NCBI RefSeq assembly: GCF_030272615.1
Contig: NC_081405.1
Span: 155,107,613-155,171,612 of the forward strand
Length of the DNA stretch: 64,000 nucleotides
DNA from: Cryptomeria japonica
Lineage: Eukaryota > Streptophyta > Pinopsida > Cupressales > Cupressaceae
Reading direction: 5' to 3'
Shown here: one piece after another, positions 25,625 through 37,624 of the stretch
Numbering within the stretch: the first letter of the stretch is position 1
Layout of the letters: every line of letters starts with the position of its first letter
Position numbers and translations under genes: made by a program
The notes under the pieces: model-generated
Database searches by the model: none
What the model was told of the DNA's origin: nothing
The model's input: the letters and a program-made list of their open reading frames with translations, nothing else

Positions 25625-25825
25625 GTGTTGGCTTGGGTTCGAGCAAACGTCAGTCGTTACAAAATCCCACGTTCGCTCGAACCCGTTAGTTATGTGAATG
25701 TTTGTTCCACTGGGTGTTTGAGAGAATAGGGGTTCGAATGAACCTAATAGGGTTCAAACGAACCCGATAGGGTTTAAGCGAACCCTCTTCATACGAACCC
25801 TTGTTCACACGAACCGCCTTCCTAG
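25625..25825. repeat. Subterminal CGAACCC repeats, copy 3 right
   Basis: At least eight copies of the CGAACC(C) core: GGGTTCGAGCAAACG, GTTCGCTCGAACCC, GGGTTCGAATGAACC, GGTTCAAACGAACCC, TTTAAGCGAACCC, ATACGAACCC, CACACGAACC. Counterpart of 17780-17930. Confidence 0.8.
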
Positions 25826-26617
25826 ACATCTCTCCTGAAATTTTGAGAAATTAGAAGAAATTATGGCCTTGAAACATTTGGTTCAAGGCTCAAATGAAAT
25901 AATCTTGACAACGCAAAAATATAGAATGGTAGTGCTTAGAGAAAGCTTTCCAATGACTATAATTTTATTATATTTTGAATTTATTATGATCTTGTTTTTC
26001 AAATTTTACGAAATATTGGTTTTTCAACGAACATGAACTTCTTTGTTCAATGCATTGGGAAAAATAGGAAACTAATTTAAAAAAAATTTGAAATATCTAG
26101 GTCCTCCATATTGATGTCTTCTTTCTAATAAAAGAAAATAATTGAATTTCGATATATATAGAACAAGTTATGTGTTCAAACGTACACCTATGTCTGAATT
26201 ATAACTAGTTGGACTTCAAAACTTAATAAAATGAAAAATATTCAACATATCACTATCAAACCAACTTCATGCCCTGGAAATTGATGTTGCAAACCAAAAT
26301 TCAAAAGAATTGAGTTTTTATCATTTATAGAAAAAAAATTATGCATTTTGAGAGGCACATCTCTCTTAAAAAATGTTGTTTACTATAAAAAACCACTTTT
26401 CGAGGGAGATGGAAAAATTTAAAAAAACATTCTTCAAAAAATTGAAAAAATATATTTAGAATTAAAGACAAAATACTACAAATCATTAATTTACATCATC
26501 TTCAAATTCTTAATAGTTTAATAGTTATAGTTGTTGGAAGGTGAAGATTATTTTAAAAATGTTCAACTCAGTGTCAAAGTTGGCAAAAAAATGGGAACCA
26601 TTATTGTGAGTTCACCC
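25826..26617. other. Right terminal arm of copy 3
   Basis: AT-rich, no gene. It ends in the inverted repeat (26592-26617) whose last bases are GAGTTCACCC, followed by the ATAT duplication. Confidence 0.6.
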
Positions 26618-26776
26618 ATATATGATATGTGTACCAATAGATGGAAGAATAAATCTATTGAAAATAGTGCTTGTTGCCAGGTTTTAAGTACTTGCTTTTA
26701 TTTCACTTTTTTATTTTTTTATTTTTTATTTATTTTTGATCAACTGATTTTTTTTTTTTTCTGCACATCGGGTGAC

Positions 26777-27850
26777 TCAAGTGTAGAACCTTTTGAGATG
26801 AATGTTGTTGATAGGCTCCTCAAACAGGTCCCCTTTTGGTGTAGATAGTTGATATGCCCCTAATCCATATGTTGATATGATGACAAAAGGACCTAGCCAA
26901 TTTGGTTCAAACTTGCCTTTCTTTTCCCGAACCTGTTGATTGCAGGGATTTTCCTTTAGTACCAAGTCACTGACTTGGAACATCCTTGGTCTCACTCTGT
27001 GGTTGTAGCTCCTGGATATTTTTTGTTGATATTATTTTAGATGATGAAAAGCATGTTGATGACGTTTGTCTAACAACTCTAATTCTTGCAATTTGTTTAT
27101 TCAGTACTCCTCATCTAGGATGAGTCCCTTCAGTGATACTCTGAGTGAAGGTATTTTGACCTCAATGGGTAAGATGAATTCTGATCCATATACAAGTGCA
27201 TATGGTGTGGCTCCTATAGGTGTGCGGATGCTAGTGTGGTATACCCATAAGGCATGATTCAATTGGGCATGCTAATCACAGCCAACATCATTCACTGTCT
27301 TCTTTAGGATTTTAAGGATGGTTTTGTTTGAAGCCTCTGCTTGGCCATTCCCTTGAGGATAATAAGGTGTGGAGAAGCAATGCTGGATATGAAGTCTTTC
27401 GCAAAGTTTTTGCACATCTTGGTTCTTGAAAGGTCTACCGTTATTAGTGATAATGAAACTGGGAATGCCATACCGCCAAATGATATAGTTCAGGATGAAG
27501 GAAGATATTTGCTTGCCGGTAACAATAGTCAATGGAACAACTTCAATCCATTTTATAAAATACTCAGTGGCAGTGATTGTAAACTTGTGTCCATTTGTTA
27601 AGGAGGGATGGATCTTACCCATGAGGTCGAGTCCCCACTGACAAAATGACCATGATGTAGTGAACTGTTGCAATTCCAGTGTCAGTGCATGTATAAGATT
27701 GCCATGGATTGGGCATTTCATACACTTTCTAGAAAATTGGTGGGATTCCTTTTCCATATTTGGCCAATAGCACCCCATTCTTAGAAGTTTCTTTGCTAGA
27801 GTAGGACCACTTGAATGTGTTCCACAAGTACCTTCGTAAAGTTCTTGCAA
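26777..27850 (-). pseudogene. Ty3/gypsy integrase remnant
   Basis: Minus-strand integrase of the gypsy complex, N- to C-terminal from 27850 to 26777. The zinc domain reads ELYEGTCGTHSSG ... RKCMKCP, with the usual first His apparently Tyr. The catalytic core has QWGLDLMG (first Asp present), ITNNGRPFKN (second Asp is Asn) and NGQAEASNK (Glu present). The C-terminal domain includes KFEPNWLGPFVI and ends INNIHLKRFYT with a natural stop. A TAG near 27270 sits where Trp is expected in D(W)HAQLNHALW. Inactive by sequence. It follows the RNase H at 28266 in the order usual for gypsy. Confidence 0.85.
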
Positions 27851-28265
27851 GGCAGTTTTAGATTCATTACTGTCAAGACACCAAAGGAGAGTACCATCAA
27901 GACCCCGTCGATAAAGCGTATCAACGGTTAGGGTATAATAGTCTTCTTGACGTATAAAGTTGCATTTCTAGTTTTAGGATATATTTGGCGAAAGGGTATT
28001 ATGTTTTAGGGAGGTATAGATCTTTCCATAGAGTGGTGAGTAAGAACTGACTAAGTGGCATATGACTTGGGATTTAGGATTGGCATGGGTAGGGGAAACA
28101 ATTGTTCCACCAAGAGCTCATAATGATTCTATTTTTCTGGTATTTGTAGGAGTGAGGCAATGGTTGCCATGGCATTTGCAACTTTGTTATCCAGCCTTCG
28201 AATTTGCTCAAATTTTATATCCACAAAGTATTTCTTGAAGTTGTCCATCATTCTTTTGTATGGCA
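27851..28265 (-). mobile_element. Gypsy pol spacer between RNase H and integrase
   Basis: Minus-strand sequence joining the second RNase H domain to the integrase zinc domain. Decayed coding sequence; no clear motif of its own. Confidence 0.5.
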
Positions 28266-28958
28266 TCAACTTGTCATTCTTGGTTTGATAGTATCATTTA
28301 CCTGATTGATGACCAATTGGGAGTCTCCATAGACCTGAAACTCTGTAATCTTCCACTCTACGACGACTTTGATTCTTGTGACCAGAGCTTCATATTTAGC
28401 TATGTTCTTTGTGCATGGGAAAATTAAACTGTAAGATCTTGGGATGGTGTGTCCTTGTGGGGTGATGAATAAGATGCCGACACCTAATCCATGTTGTGTG
28501 TATGATCCATCAAAGTACAAGACAGATGTTTGTGTTGTGACTGTTAGGACATATGTATCTGGAAATTCAATATGAAACGGATGATTGTCTTGTAATGATG
28601 CCTCAGCTAAATGATCTACTATTTCTTGAACTTTGATTGCTCTTTTGTCTGTGTATTGGATGTCAAACTTGCTCAAAATCATCACCCATTTAGCTAGTCT
28701 TCCCGTTAAAGTAGCCTTGCTGAGCAAATACTTCAATGGGTCTATTTTTTCTATTAGCTTGATTGTGTGAGCTAACATGTAATGCCACAACTTTTGGGAA
28801 GCAAACACCACTGCTAAACAAGCCTTTTCAATTAACATGTAGTTTAACTCATATCCATTTAATGTTTTGTTGATGTAGTAAATTGCTCTTTCCTTGCTTG
28901 TTGAATCTTCTTGTGCTAATAAAGCCCCTAAAGATACGTCTGTAGTTGATATGTAGAG
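28266..28958 (-). pseudogene. Ty3/gypsy RNase H plus second (archaeal-type) RNase H
   Basis: The first, RT-linked RNase H includes LYISTTDVSLGALLAQ, RAIYYINKTLNGYELNY and EKACLAVVFASQKLWHYM. The second includes SVLYFDGSYTQHGLGVG, IAKYEALVTRIK and YGDSQLVINQV, with Asp, Glu and Asp catalytic positions present. Two RNase H domains in tandem are characteristic of the Tat/Ogre-type gypsy group. The frame is cut at 28958 by the copia insertion. The RT part lies at 35790-36800; about 50 residues of the RT-RNase H connection are missing from both sides of the junction. Confidence 0.85.
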
Positions 28959-30139
28959 TGTTGGATATTTTTGGTCATTGCTGCTGCTAGGATATGTTGT
29001 TGTCATTGATGTCAACATATTCATGTGATTTTCTCTGGTGATTGTAGATTGAGAAGATCTTATGATCCGGTTTTGCAGTTTTGGTGCTTTGCCGAGTGCA
29101 GTATTTCCTCTGGTATATTCCAGTGTGATCACATATTGAGCTGTGATTTGGGGATGTTGTTTAGGATGGTCTTTTGTATCTTCATTTCAGATGGATCATG
29201 ATTTGGTGCTCCGCAAGTTATCTTTCTTTGTGACAGGTGGTGATTGGTTGTATTCTTGAGTTTCAGACATTGACAGATGAAGATTTGATAAGTGGTGTTG
29301 GTGCAACTATTTTTGATGATTCTAACATGCTTGTTGGTGTTTCCTAGTCATGTCCTATTTGTTTTGATGATCCACATTGATATTTGTGCAATTTTTTGGT
29401 GGTTTTCATGAATCAGTGATGATCTTCATGTTATGCGATATTTATGGTGGTGTAACTTGTTGCGATTGATCTTGGCATGATTTCCGGTGGAGCTAAGCAT
29501 TTGGGAATTTGAATTAAGTCCATGTTTTGTCATGTAAATAATTATATTGGTCTAGTGGTGGATCGTTGTATTGTGTGATGTAATTTTATAATTGTGAATT
29601 GAGGGTTTAGCTGACCTTGTTATCAAGATTGATGATTTGTATATATAGGTGATATATTCATGTAATTTAAGAGTAGAGGATGTCTATGCATTATCAGAGA
29701 GTAGTTTATGTGCGAAAAAGGATTCATCCTTTGGCATTGTGATTGTGGAGAAATTGGTGTTGTTGAGCATTAGCAGAAAATTATGCTTAACTGAAGCTAT
29801 AATCAGACATTTGGAGATGCTATTCATTCAACTCATTTCTTTCGGATTGTAGTCTAAATCTTGTTGTAAGTCAGCTATACTTCCCTGAGGATTGTAGCCT
29901 TCTGGGTCATTATCTTTTGAGTAGTGAGCTCTAGACAATGTTCCTGAATGCATGTGCATTCCCCATTGTAATATTTTCACATACTACTATAGAGTATCAT
30001 CTTACTATGGGTAGATTCCCATCATGGTTTTTCCCTTAACTGGGTTTTCCATGTCAAAATCTTGGTGTTATGTGTTGTGCTTTCAATTTGCTTATCTTTG
30101 TTGTTACTGCAGTTTATCAGATCGGTATTTGTGATTAAG
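28959..30139 (+). repeat. Copia 1 5' LTR
   Basis: Begins TGTTGGATATTTTTGGTCAT and is alignable with 34705-35789 as far as TTTGTGATTAAG (30139). The true LTR end probably lies between there and the primer-binding site at 30206. It carries about 100 bp near 29880-29985 absent from the 3' LTR. Confidence 0.8.
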
Positions 30140-30259
30140 TTAGTTGTTCTGGTGAATTCACCCCCCCACCTCCCTTAGTCTTCCTTCATTGTTTCTGCTA
30201 ATAATTGGTATCAGAGCTAGATGCTCTGGAAGAAGCTTAATTGCTTGAGGAGATTCAGG

Positions 30260-31246
30260 ATGGCAACTGCACATGTTATCTTTAAGAAGGACAGTCCTAG
30301 ATTCGATGGAAGTAACTATGCTATATGGAAGAATCGGATGGAAGTGCACTTGAAATGTCTTGGAGAAGAGTACTGGAAGATTACAAAGAATTCCTATTCT
30401 GCTCCTTCGAATGAACCGGTTGCTGCTAAGGAGATCAAGGAAGTTTAACATAATATTAGATCTAAGGAAGCATTTCTTAGCGCCCTGACTGATTCTAAGA
30501 TGACTAATGTAATGGAACTTCAGACCACACATGAGATCTCAGAGAAGCTTGAAATTCTGTATGAAGGTGATAAACAAGTGAAAGTGGCTAAGTTATAGAG
30601 TTTGAAAGGAAATTATGAGATGCTGAAGATGGGAGATGATGAGAACATACACTCTTTCATGGCTGAGGTGAATGATTTAGTCCTAGGTATCAAATGTATC
30701 GGTGGAACCCTTGAAGAAGATGAAATTGTTGCTAAAGTGTTGAGATCTTTACCTCCTGCTTATAAACATAAGGTTGTTGCTATTGATGAGATCCAGAGTG
30801 TGACTGTAGTTACAAGAGATATGCTGGTTGGAAGGATTGCTGCATTTGAGCTGAGCGAGTTTGGAGAATCACATGGATTCAAGTCTGAGACAATATTTAG
30901 AGCATAAACATCTGTATCCGGAAAACAAAAGTATGATCCTGATGAGTGCAAAATATCTAGATATGAAAGAGAGAGAAGAGAGATGGAAGAGAAAGAAAAA
31001 GAGATGGATGAGCTTGAATCATTGATTTCTCAGAGATTGCCTAAAGGAGCCAGTAAGTATGATGGAAAATTACCTTTGAAATATTTCTCTTGCAATAAGA
31101 TAGGACATTTTGCTTCTAGACACCCAGAGAGAATGGCTATGTATGACATGCATGATAAGTTTGATAAGCATGATAGGAATGATAGATATGAGAAGCATGA
31201 GAAATATGATAAACCTTACAAGTCTAACCGGAAGTATAGGAATTAA
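30260..31246 (+). pseudogene. Copia 1 gag remnant
   Basis: Starts MATAHVIFKKDSPRFDGSNY (ATG at 30260), a typical copia gag N-terminus with the W-x-x-RM motif following (YAIWKNRMEVHL). The zinc knuckle near 31081-31128 reads YFSCNKIGHFASRH; the first Cys of CCHC has become Tyr and the last His. Stops in frame: 30446, 30596, 30905, 31244 (all TAA or TAG). Confidence 0.85.
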
Positions 31247-32575
31247 AAGAGTTGCTATTATGCTATTGATGAAGGTATTACAGATGATGAATGTGAAGGG
31301 GATGAAGTTGTATTTCTTGCCATTAAGTAAGATGGACCCATACGTGTTGATTCTACAAGTTGTACTATTGAGGAGAAAGCTTTAGCTTCTAAAGTCGAAG
31401 AGAAAGATGAATGGGTGATTGACAATGGTTGTTCACATCATATGACCGATGATAAAAGAAAATTTGTGAGTATGGAAAGGTATGATGGTGGAATAGTGAG
31501 ATTTGGACATGACAAAACCTATGTGATCCATGGGAGAGGTTCTATTTCTTTTGATGGTAAGCATAACATTGATGATGCATTGTATGTTGAAGGTTTGAAG
31601 CATAATCTTTTGAGTGTTGGACAGATGGTTGATAAAGGTTATGATCTACAATTCAAGACTGGAAAATGCAAGATCCTAAATGCCTCCGATATAGAGATTG
31701 CATCTAGAACTAAGATTGAAGGTAAAAAATTTCATTTGAATGCCGGTGAGAAAAGTTGTTTGATTGCTCAGATTGATGAGAGTTGGTTGTGGCATAGAAG
31801 AATGTGTCATGTAAATTTTGATTCAGTGATTAAGATTAGTTCTACTCAAGCTGTTATAGATCTTCTTAAGATTGTTTAGTTAGCTTATCTGGTATGTAAA
31901 GAATGTCAGTTGGGTAAGAAAACAAGGATTTCTTTCAAGAGCAAAAAGTATACATCCAATGGATTGCCAGATCTTGTGCATACTAACCTATGTGGACCTA
32001 CAAATGCTAGAAGTGTGCAAGGTGACATATATTTCATGTTGCTTATTGATGATTATTCCAAGATGATGTGGGTTGTCTTTTTGAAAGAGAAATCAAAAGC
32101 ATTGGACAAGTTCAAGATATTCAAAGAAAAGGTGGAGACTGAGTCTGGATTGAAGATAAAATGTTCAAGATCTGATAGAGGTGGAGAATTTTGTTTCAAT
32201 GAGATCAATTCATTATGTGAGAAGCATGGAATTAGAAGACAATTATATACTCCTAGAACCCATTAGCATAATGGAGTTGTTGAAAGAAATAATAGAATTG
32301 TCTTGGATGCTGCAAGGACTATGTTGATTGAAGGGAATGTTCTAAAGATCTACTGTAGAGAAGCTATTAGCACTATTGTTTACACATTCAATAGAGTTCA
32401 TATTAAAGGTGATACCGGTAAGACTCTTTATGAGTTATGGTTTGGTGATGTTCCTACTGTGAGATATTTCAGAGTATTTGGTAGCAAATGTTATCTCAAG
32501 AGAGATGAGGATATAGGAAAGTCTTGGGATATTCAACAAAGAGAAAAGCCTATTAGTGCTACAATACGAGATTGA
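31247..32575 (+). pseudogene. Copia 1 protease-integrase remnant
   Basis: Continues the gag frame. The protease active site is WVIDNGCSHHMT, with Asn in place of the usual Ser/Thr after Asp. The pre-integrase motif is SWLWHRRMCHVNFD. In the integrase core the first Asp is Asn (HTNLCGP), the second is kept (SDRGGEF) and the Glu is kept (GVVERNN). In-frame stops at 31328, 31877, 32264 and, after a frameshift near 32520-32550, 32554. Inactive. Confidence 0.85.
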
Positions 32576-34437
32576 GAAAGATAGTGGAAAGTGAAAATGT
32601 GAAGGTGGATGAGAACCGTGGAAAAGAGATTAGAGAATGTGGATATGATGATGGACAACATGTTGTTTTAGCCCCTATTTAGACTAAAGAACTAGAGCAA
32701 ACTAATCTGGTAGAGACAGTTAACCCAGATGTTGCTGTTGCCGGTGAAGAGGTGCAGGAACCTGAAAATTAAAACAATCAGAAGACTCCAAGGTATGTAA
32801 GATTGAATCATTATGAAAATTAGATTATTGGTGATAAAAATAAAGGTGTGATGACTAGAAGAAGGTTAGTTGTTGAAGAAGTATGTTTCATTTCTAAAGT
32901 TGAACCTAAAGATGTTACTAAAGCCTGTAAAGATGAAAATTGGATGAGAGCTATGGAAGAAGAATTAGATCAGATTGAAAATAATAACACATGGGAGCTT
33001 GTGCCTAGACCTAAGGATAAGAATGTTATTAGTACCAAATGGGTATTTAGGAACAAATTGAATGAAGCCAGTGAAGTTGTCAGAAATAAAGATAGACTAG
33101 TTTGCAAAGGATATTCACAAAAAGAAGGAATTGAATATGAGGAGACTTTCGCTCTAGCGGCCAAACTTGAAGCTACTAGATTATTGCTTGCATATGCTAC
33201 TTATAAAGAGTTCAAGGTATATTAGATGGATGTCAAATCTGCCTTTTTGAATGGTGATCTTGAGGAAGAAGTCTACATTGAGCAACCAGATGGATTTTCA
33301 TTATCAAATGATGGAGACATGGTATGTAAACTGAAGAAAGCTCTTTATGGATTGAAGTAAGCCCCTAGAGCCTGGTATGCTAGATTAGATAAGTATTTAT
33401 TGAAATTGGGATTCAATAAAGGTGCTTTTGATAGTAATATGTACTTCAAGATTGAGAATGATAACATCCTGACTGTTGAAGTATTTGTTGATGATATTAT
33501 CTTTGGAGGAGATGATAACTTGAGCATGAAGTTTGCCGGTGATACGTAGAAATAATTTGAGATGTCTATTATTGGTGAGATGAAATTCTTCTTAGGTTTG
33601 CAGATTTCATAGGCTGGAAAAGGTATTTGTACATCTCAAACTAAATATGTGAAGGAATTGCTAAAGAAGTTTGGGTTAGATGACTCCAAACCGGTTGGAG
33701 CTCCTATGCTGGCTGGTTGTTAATTGTCCGAGAATGATGAATCTCTGAAAGCTAATCAGAGCTTGTACAGATCTATGGTTGGTGGACTACTATATCTTAC
33801 TCAGACTAGACCAGACATTATGCATGTTGTGTGCATGGCTGCTAGATATCAAGTTGATCCGAAAGAGAGTCATGTCACTTCTATAAAGAGGATATTTAGA
33901 TACTTGAAGGAAACTATGGATTATGGTTTGTGGTATCTGAGGAATGATGATTTCATGCTATGTGCTTACACTGATGCTGATTGGGCTAGTGATGTTGATG
34001 ACCGGAAGAGCACTAACGATGGCACATTATTTTTGGGAAAGAAACTAGTTTCATGGGCTAGTAAGAAACAAGATTCAATATCCTTATCTACCCGTGAAGT
34101 TAAGTACATTTCTGCTGCTAGTAATTGCACTCGGGTAGTTTGGATGAAGCAAATGTTGAAGGATATCAGAGTTATCTATGATGAGCCTACTGTGATATAC
34201 TGTGATAATTCTAGTGCTATTAACATGTCAAAGAATCCAGTGCAACATTCAAAGTCTAAGCATGTGTTAGTCAAATATCATTACTTGAGAGAGCAAGTCA
34301 GTGAGGAGAAAGTGAAGCTGGAGTATGTATCTACATAGGAACAAATTGCTGATATTTTCACTAAGCCTTTGCCTGTAGATACATTTGTCTATTTGAGAGA
34401 CAAGTTAGGGGTATCCATGCCTCTTGGTGTCAACTAG
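32576..34437 (+). pseudogene. Copia 1 reverse transcriptase-RNase H remnant
   Basis: RT landmarks are NNTWELVPRPKDKNVISTKW, then [21 protein letters not shown]-stop-APRAWY and the active site FVDD (33484-33495). RNase H includes AYTDADWASDVDDRKST and the CDNSSAINM motif, ending PLGVN with a stop at 34435. In-frame stops are all TAA or TAG: 32680, 32770, 32821, 33223, 33358, 33547, 33553, 33610, 33721, 34336. Confidence 0.88.
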
Positions 34438-34704
34438 ATGCATTGAGTTGCATCAATCTGATAGATTTTAGAGTCTTATCTCTTTATCCGGATTGATGAG
34501 TTTGTCTTGCTCCTTTGCTGGAGTAGTCTATGTTTTAAGGGGAGAGAATCTTGAGATTCATGTTTCTGTTTTGAAAGAGTTCAATTTTCCATTTTGAGAT
34601 CTTTGGCATTGCTGTCAAAGGGGAATTTTGCTGGAGATATCTTCTTTCTTTGCATTGACTATTTTTCACATTCATATGTTGCCATGAATGCCAAAGGGGG
34701 AGAT

Positions 34705-35789
34705 TGTTGGATATTGTTGGTCATTGTTGCTGCTAGGATATGTTGTTCTCATTGATGTCAACATATTCCTATGAAGTGCTCCGATGATTGCAGATTGAGA
34801 AGACCTTATGATCCAGTTTTGCAATTTTGTTTTGCAGTTTTGGTGCTTTGTTGAGTTCAATATTTCCTCCAAGTATATTTCAGTGTGATCAGATATTGAG
34901 ATGAGATTTTGGGATATTGTTTAGGATGGTCTTTTGTATCTTCATTTCAGATGGATCATGATTTGGTTCTTTACAAGTTATCTTTCTTCTTGGCAGTTGT
35001 TGATTGGTTGTATTCTTGAGTTCCAGACATTGATAGATGAAGATTTGATAAGTGGTGGTGGTGCAACTATTTTTGATGATTCGAACATGCTTGCTAGTGT
35101 TTCCTAGTCATGTCCTACTTTTTTTAATGATCCGCATTGATCGTTGTACGAGTTTTTGGTGGTTTTCATGAACTAGTGGTGATCTTCGTGTTATGAGCCA
35201 TTTATGGTGGTGTAGCATGTTGCAGTTGATCTTGGCATGATTTTTTCAGTGGAGATGAGAATTTGAGAATTTGAATTAAGTCCATGTTATGTCATGTAAA
35301 TCATTATATTGGTCTGGTGGTTGATTGTTGTATCATGTGATGTCATTTTGTAATTGTGAGTTTAGGGTTTAGCCGACCTTGTTATCAAGGTTGATGATTT
35401 GTATATATATGTGATATATTCATGTAATTTAAGATTAGAGGGTGTGCCTGCATTATTAGAGAGTAGTTTATGTGTGAACAACGATTCATCCTTCAACATT
35501 ATAATTATGGAGAGATTGGTGTTGTTGAGCAGACAACTGTGCTTAATCAAAATTTTAATTGGGCATTTTGGAGATGCTATTCATTCAGTTCATTTCTTCT
35601 GGATTGTAGTCTGAATCTTGTTGTAAGTTAGTGAGACTGCAGAGTATCATCTTACTGTGGGTAGGTTCCCACCGTGGTTTTTCCCTTAACCAGTTTTTCC
35701 ATGTCAAAATCTTGGTGTTGTGTTTTGTGCTTTAAATTTGCTTATCTTTGTTGTTATTGCAGTTTATGAGAGTGGTATTTGTGATTAAG
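34705..35789 (+). repeat. Copia 1 3' LTR (truncated)
   Basis: Begins TGTTGGATATTGTTGGTCAT after the purine tract ending at 34704. Similarity to the 5' LTR stops at TTTGTGATTAAG (35789), where gypsy sequence resumes. Confidence 0.8.
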
Positions 35790-36800
35790 GAGTAGATGAG
35801 TGAAAGGGAGGCACTTGGCAGTTAGTTGAGTGATGAATCTTCTGATGGATTGTAGCCATCCTTGAAGAGATCTTAATTGGTTGATATTTCTTGGAGGTGG
35901 CATCTCCATAATTTATTGTATGTTTTTGGGACCCACCTCGATGCCCTTTTCTGACACTATGTATCCCAAGAGTTTGTCTGATTTTACTCTGAACACACAC
36001 TTTTTTGGATTTAGTCGCACATTGAATTGTTCTAGTTGCTGAAAGATTTTGTCAAGAATCTCTAGATTTCCTTCTCTTGTGAATGATTTGGCTAACAGAC
36101 CATCTACATAATCTTCCTTGAATGTGTGCATCATGTCATGGAAAATGGTGGTCATTGCTTATTGATAGGTTGCTCCTGCAATCTTTAAGCCAAAAGGCAT
36201 GACATTCCAATAGTAGGTACCCCATGGGCATGTGAAAGTTGTTTTGTCTTGGTTTTCTAGGTCTATCTTGATCTGATTGTATCTCGAAAAACCATCCATG
36301 AGTGATGGCATAGCATGTCCTGCCGTTAGGTCTACAATTGTGTCTATGCTTGGTAAAGGAAAATCATCTTTTTGACAAGCCCTATTCAAATCTCTGAAGT
36401 CGATGCATATACTGATGCTTTTGTTTGGTTTTGAAATAGGTACTATGTTGGAGATCCACTCTGCATAGTTGATTAATCAGATGAAACTGACATCCAATAG
36501 TTTCTTTAGTTCTTCTTTGACTAGTAGTGCCACATGTGGATTCATTTTTCTCAGCCTTTTTTGATAGGGTGTGCTCCTGGAGCTATGGATAAATGGTGGA
36601 TGATCAAATATGGATCTATCCTTGGCATATCTACATATGACCAAGCAAAGTTGACTTTCTTTTCTTCAAAAAACCTTGAGAAATTTGGTTTCTTCTAATC
36701 TGTTAAGGATGTCGCCAGATGTAATGTCTTTGTTTGTTTCTATAGTATCGATATTTATTGATTGTGTTGGTTCAATCAATATTGGTGATCTCTCCTAATA
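35790..36800 (-). pseudogene. Ty3/gypsy reverse transcriptase remnant
   Basis: Minus-strand RT of the gypsy complex: ICIDFRDLNRACQKDDFPLP, SLMDGFSRYNQIKID, WNVMPFGLKIAGATYQ, then FKEDYVDGLLAKSFTREGN. The active site YVDD reads YVDG, so a catalytic Asp is lost. Further on: RLNPKKCVFRV and LLGYIVSEKGIEVGP. Stops occur after ATYQ and after PKNIQ, among others. The frame is cut at about 35790 by copia 1. FRDLNRAC and the spacing fit the Tat-type gypsy group. Confidence 0.85.
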
Positions 36801-37624
36801 ATGCTCAGGAAGAGTTTCAAGTCTCTCATCCGCCAGCATCGTAGAGAGGTTTTCGCTGTTGGATACGCCCTTTCTTTTTATTTTTTGTGATCTAACACTG
36901 CCATTAGATGATTTTTACCGTTAGATCTATTTTGTGCTTTATTTGTTTTGTGACTGAAAGACTTAGCACTACCCTAGTTGAAGACATCGTTATGAGATTC
37001 ACTGGTGGAGCATGTTTTTGGGTTTACTACACAGAGGTAATGGACAATGGCATCATCGTCTTGAAAGATGGGTATAGTGAGTGGTTCAATTTGTTCCCAG
37101 TCAATGAGTTCGGGATATACGAGGAATAAGGAATTGTTTGGTGGATTAAGGTTTGATGCCATAAAGGTCATGATAGAAATATTTTCAAGGTTGTGAATAA
37201 CCAGATCGAGGTCTATGATTGTACTCTCCTCAGGATTGCCTATCTCGTACCAAATTTGCTCTTTCTCACTAGCATCATAGATATGTAGTGGTCCAAATTC
37301 AAATGATCTAGACCCTGACCTTTCTCCTTCGTAGAGTGTTGGTGTATATGTTTGTATCAAATCAATCTCTATCTTGTCCCAAGACTAATCAGAGGGTGAA
37401 GGTGAATCCCACTTCCATTCATTTGAATTTTTTTCTGAACTAGCGTGTAGTTTGAGGATTTGTGTATAGAGATTCTGAGTAGCTTCCTCCTTTTTAATGG
37501 AAAGTTCCTCTTTTTTTTGTTCATACTCCTCTTCTTGCCACTTTTGGATTGCTTCTTCTACCTCTTGTTGTTGTTGTTGTCACTTTGTTGATTCTTGTTG
37601 TTGATGTTGTTGTTGATTTGTTTG
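36801..37624 (-). pseudogene. Gypsy polyprotein linker remnant
   Basis: Minus-strand sequence between the G-patch region and RT, with an open stretch at 36974-37360 (including SFEFGPLHIYDASEKEQIWY and FMASNLNPPNNSLFLVYPEL). Acidic, without catalytic motifs. Such a stretch of unknown role precedes RT in Tat-type gypsy polyproteins. A Gln-rich tract lies near 37560-37620. Confidence 0.5.

Larger units (their letters stand above)
17694..26617. mobile_element. GGGT-TIR satellite-carrying element, copy 3 (8.9 kb)
   Basis: The left end reads GGGTGATCCCACATTAATGA; the inverted right end reads GGGTGAACTCACAATAATGG. The outer 26 bases match at 22 positions. ATAT flanks both sides (17690-17693, 26618-26621). 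Interior: subterminal GGTTCGAGC/CGAACCC repeats at both ends (17780-17930, 25625-25825), an AT minisatellite, the CATATG/CCTTAGG satellite, CT tracts, two decayed protein regions, GA tracts, and a gypsy-like fragment. It is inserted in the 3' noncoding part of the minus-strand gypsy element. It is the only copy here with protein-like content that could be a transposase relic (21815-22960). Confidence 0.75.
28959..35789 (+). mobile_element. Ty1/copia element 1, inserted in gypsy pol
   Basis: Copia element on the plus strand with long LTRs (TGTTGGATATT at 28959 and 34705), a primer-binding site for initiator tRNA-Met (TGGTATCAGAGC, 30206-30217), gag-pro-int-RT-RH order, and a purine tract GCCAAAGGGGGAGAT before the 3' LTR. 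It interrupts the minus-strand gypsy polyprotein. The 3' LTR is truncated relative to the 5' copy, so no target duplication is visible at the right edge. The polyprotein has 18 in-frame stops and one frameshift. Confidence 0.85.

Noticed and set aside
36908-37129. Plus-strand frame in the gypsy region
   Set aside because: Antisense to gypsy polyprotein coding sequence; no motif.
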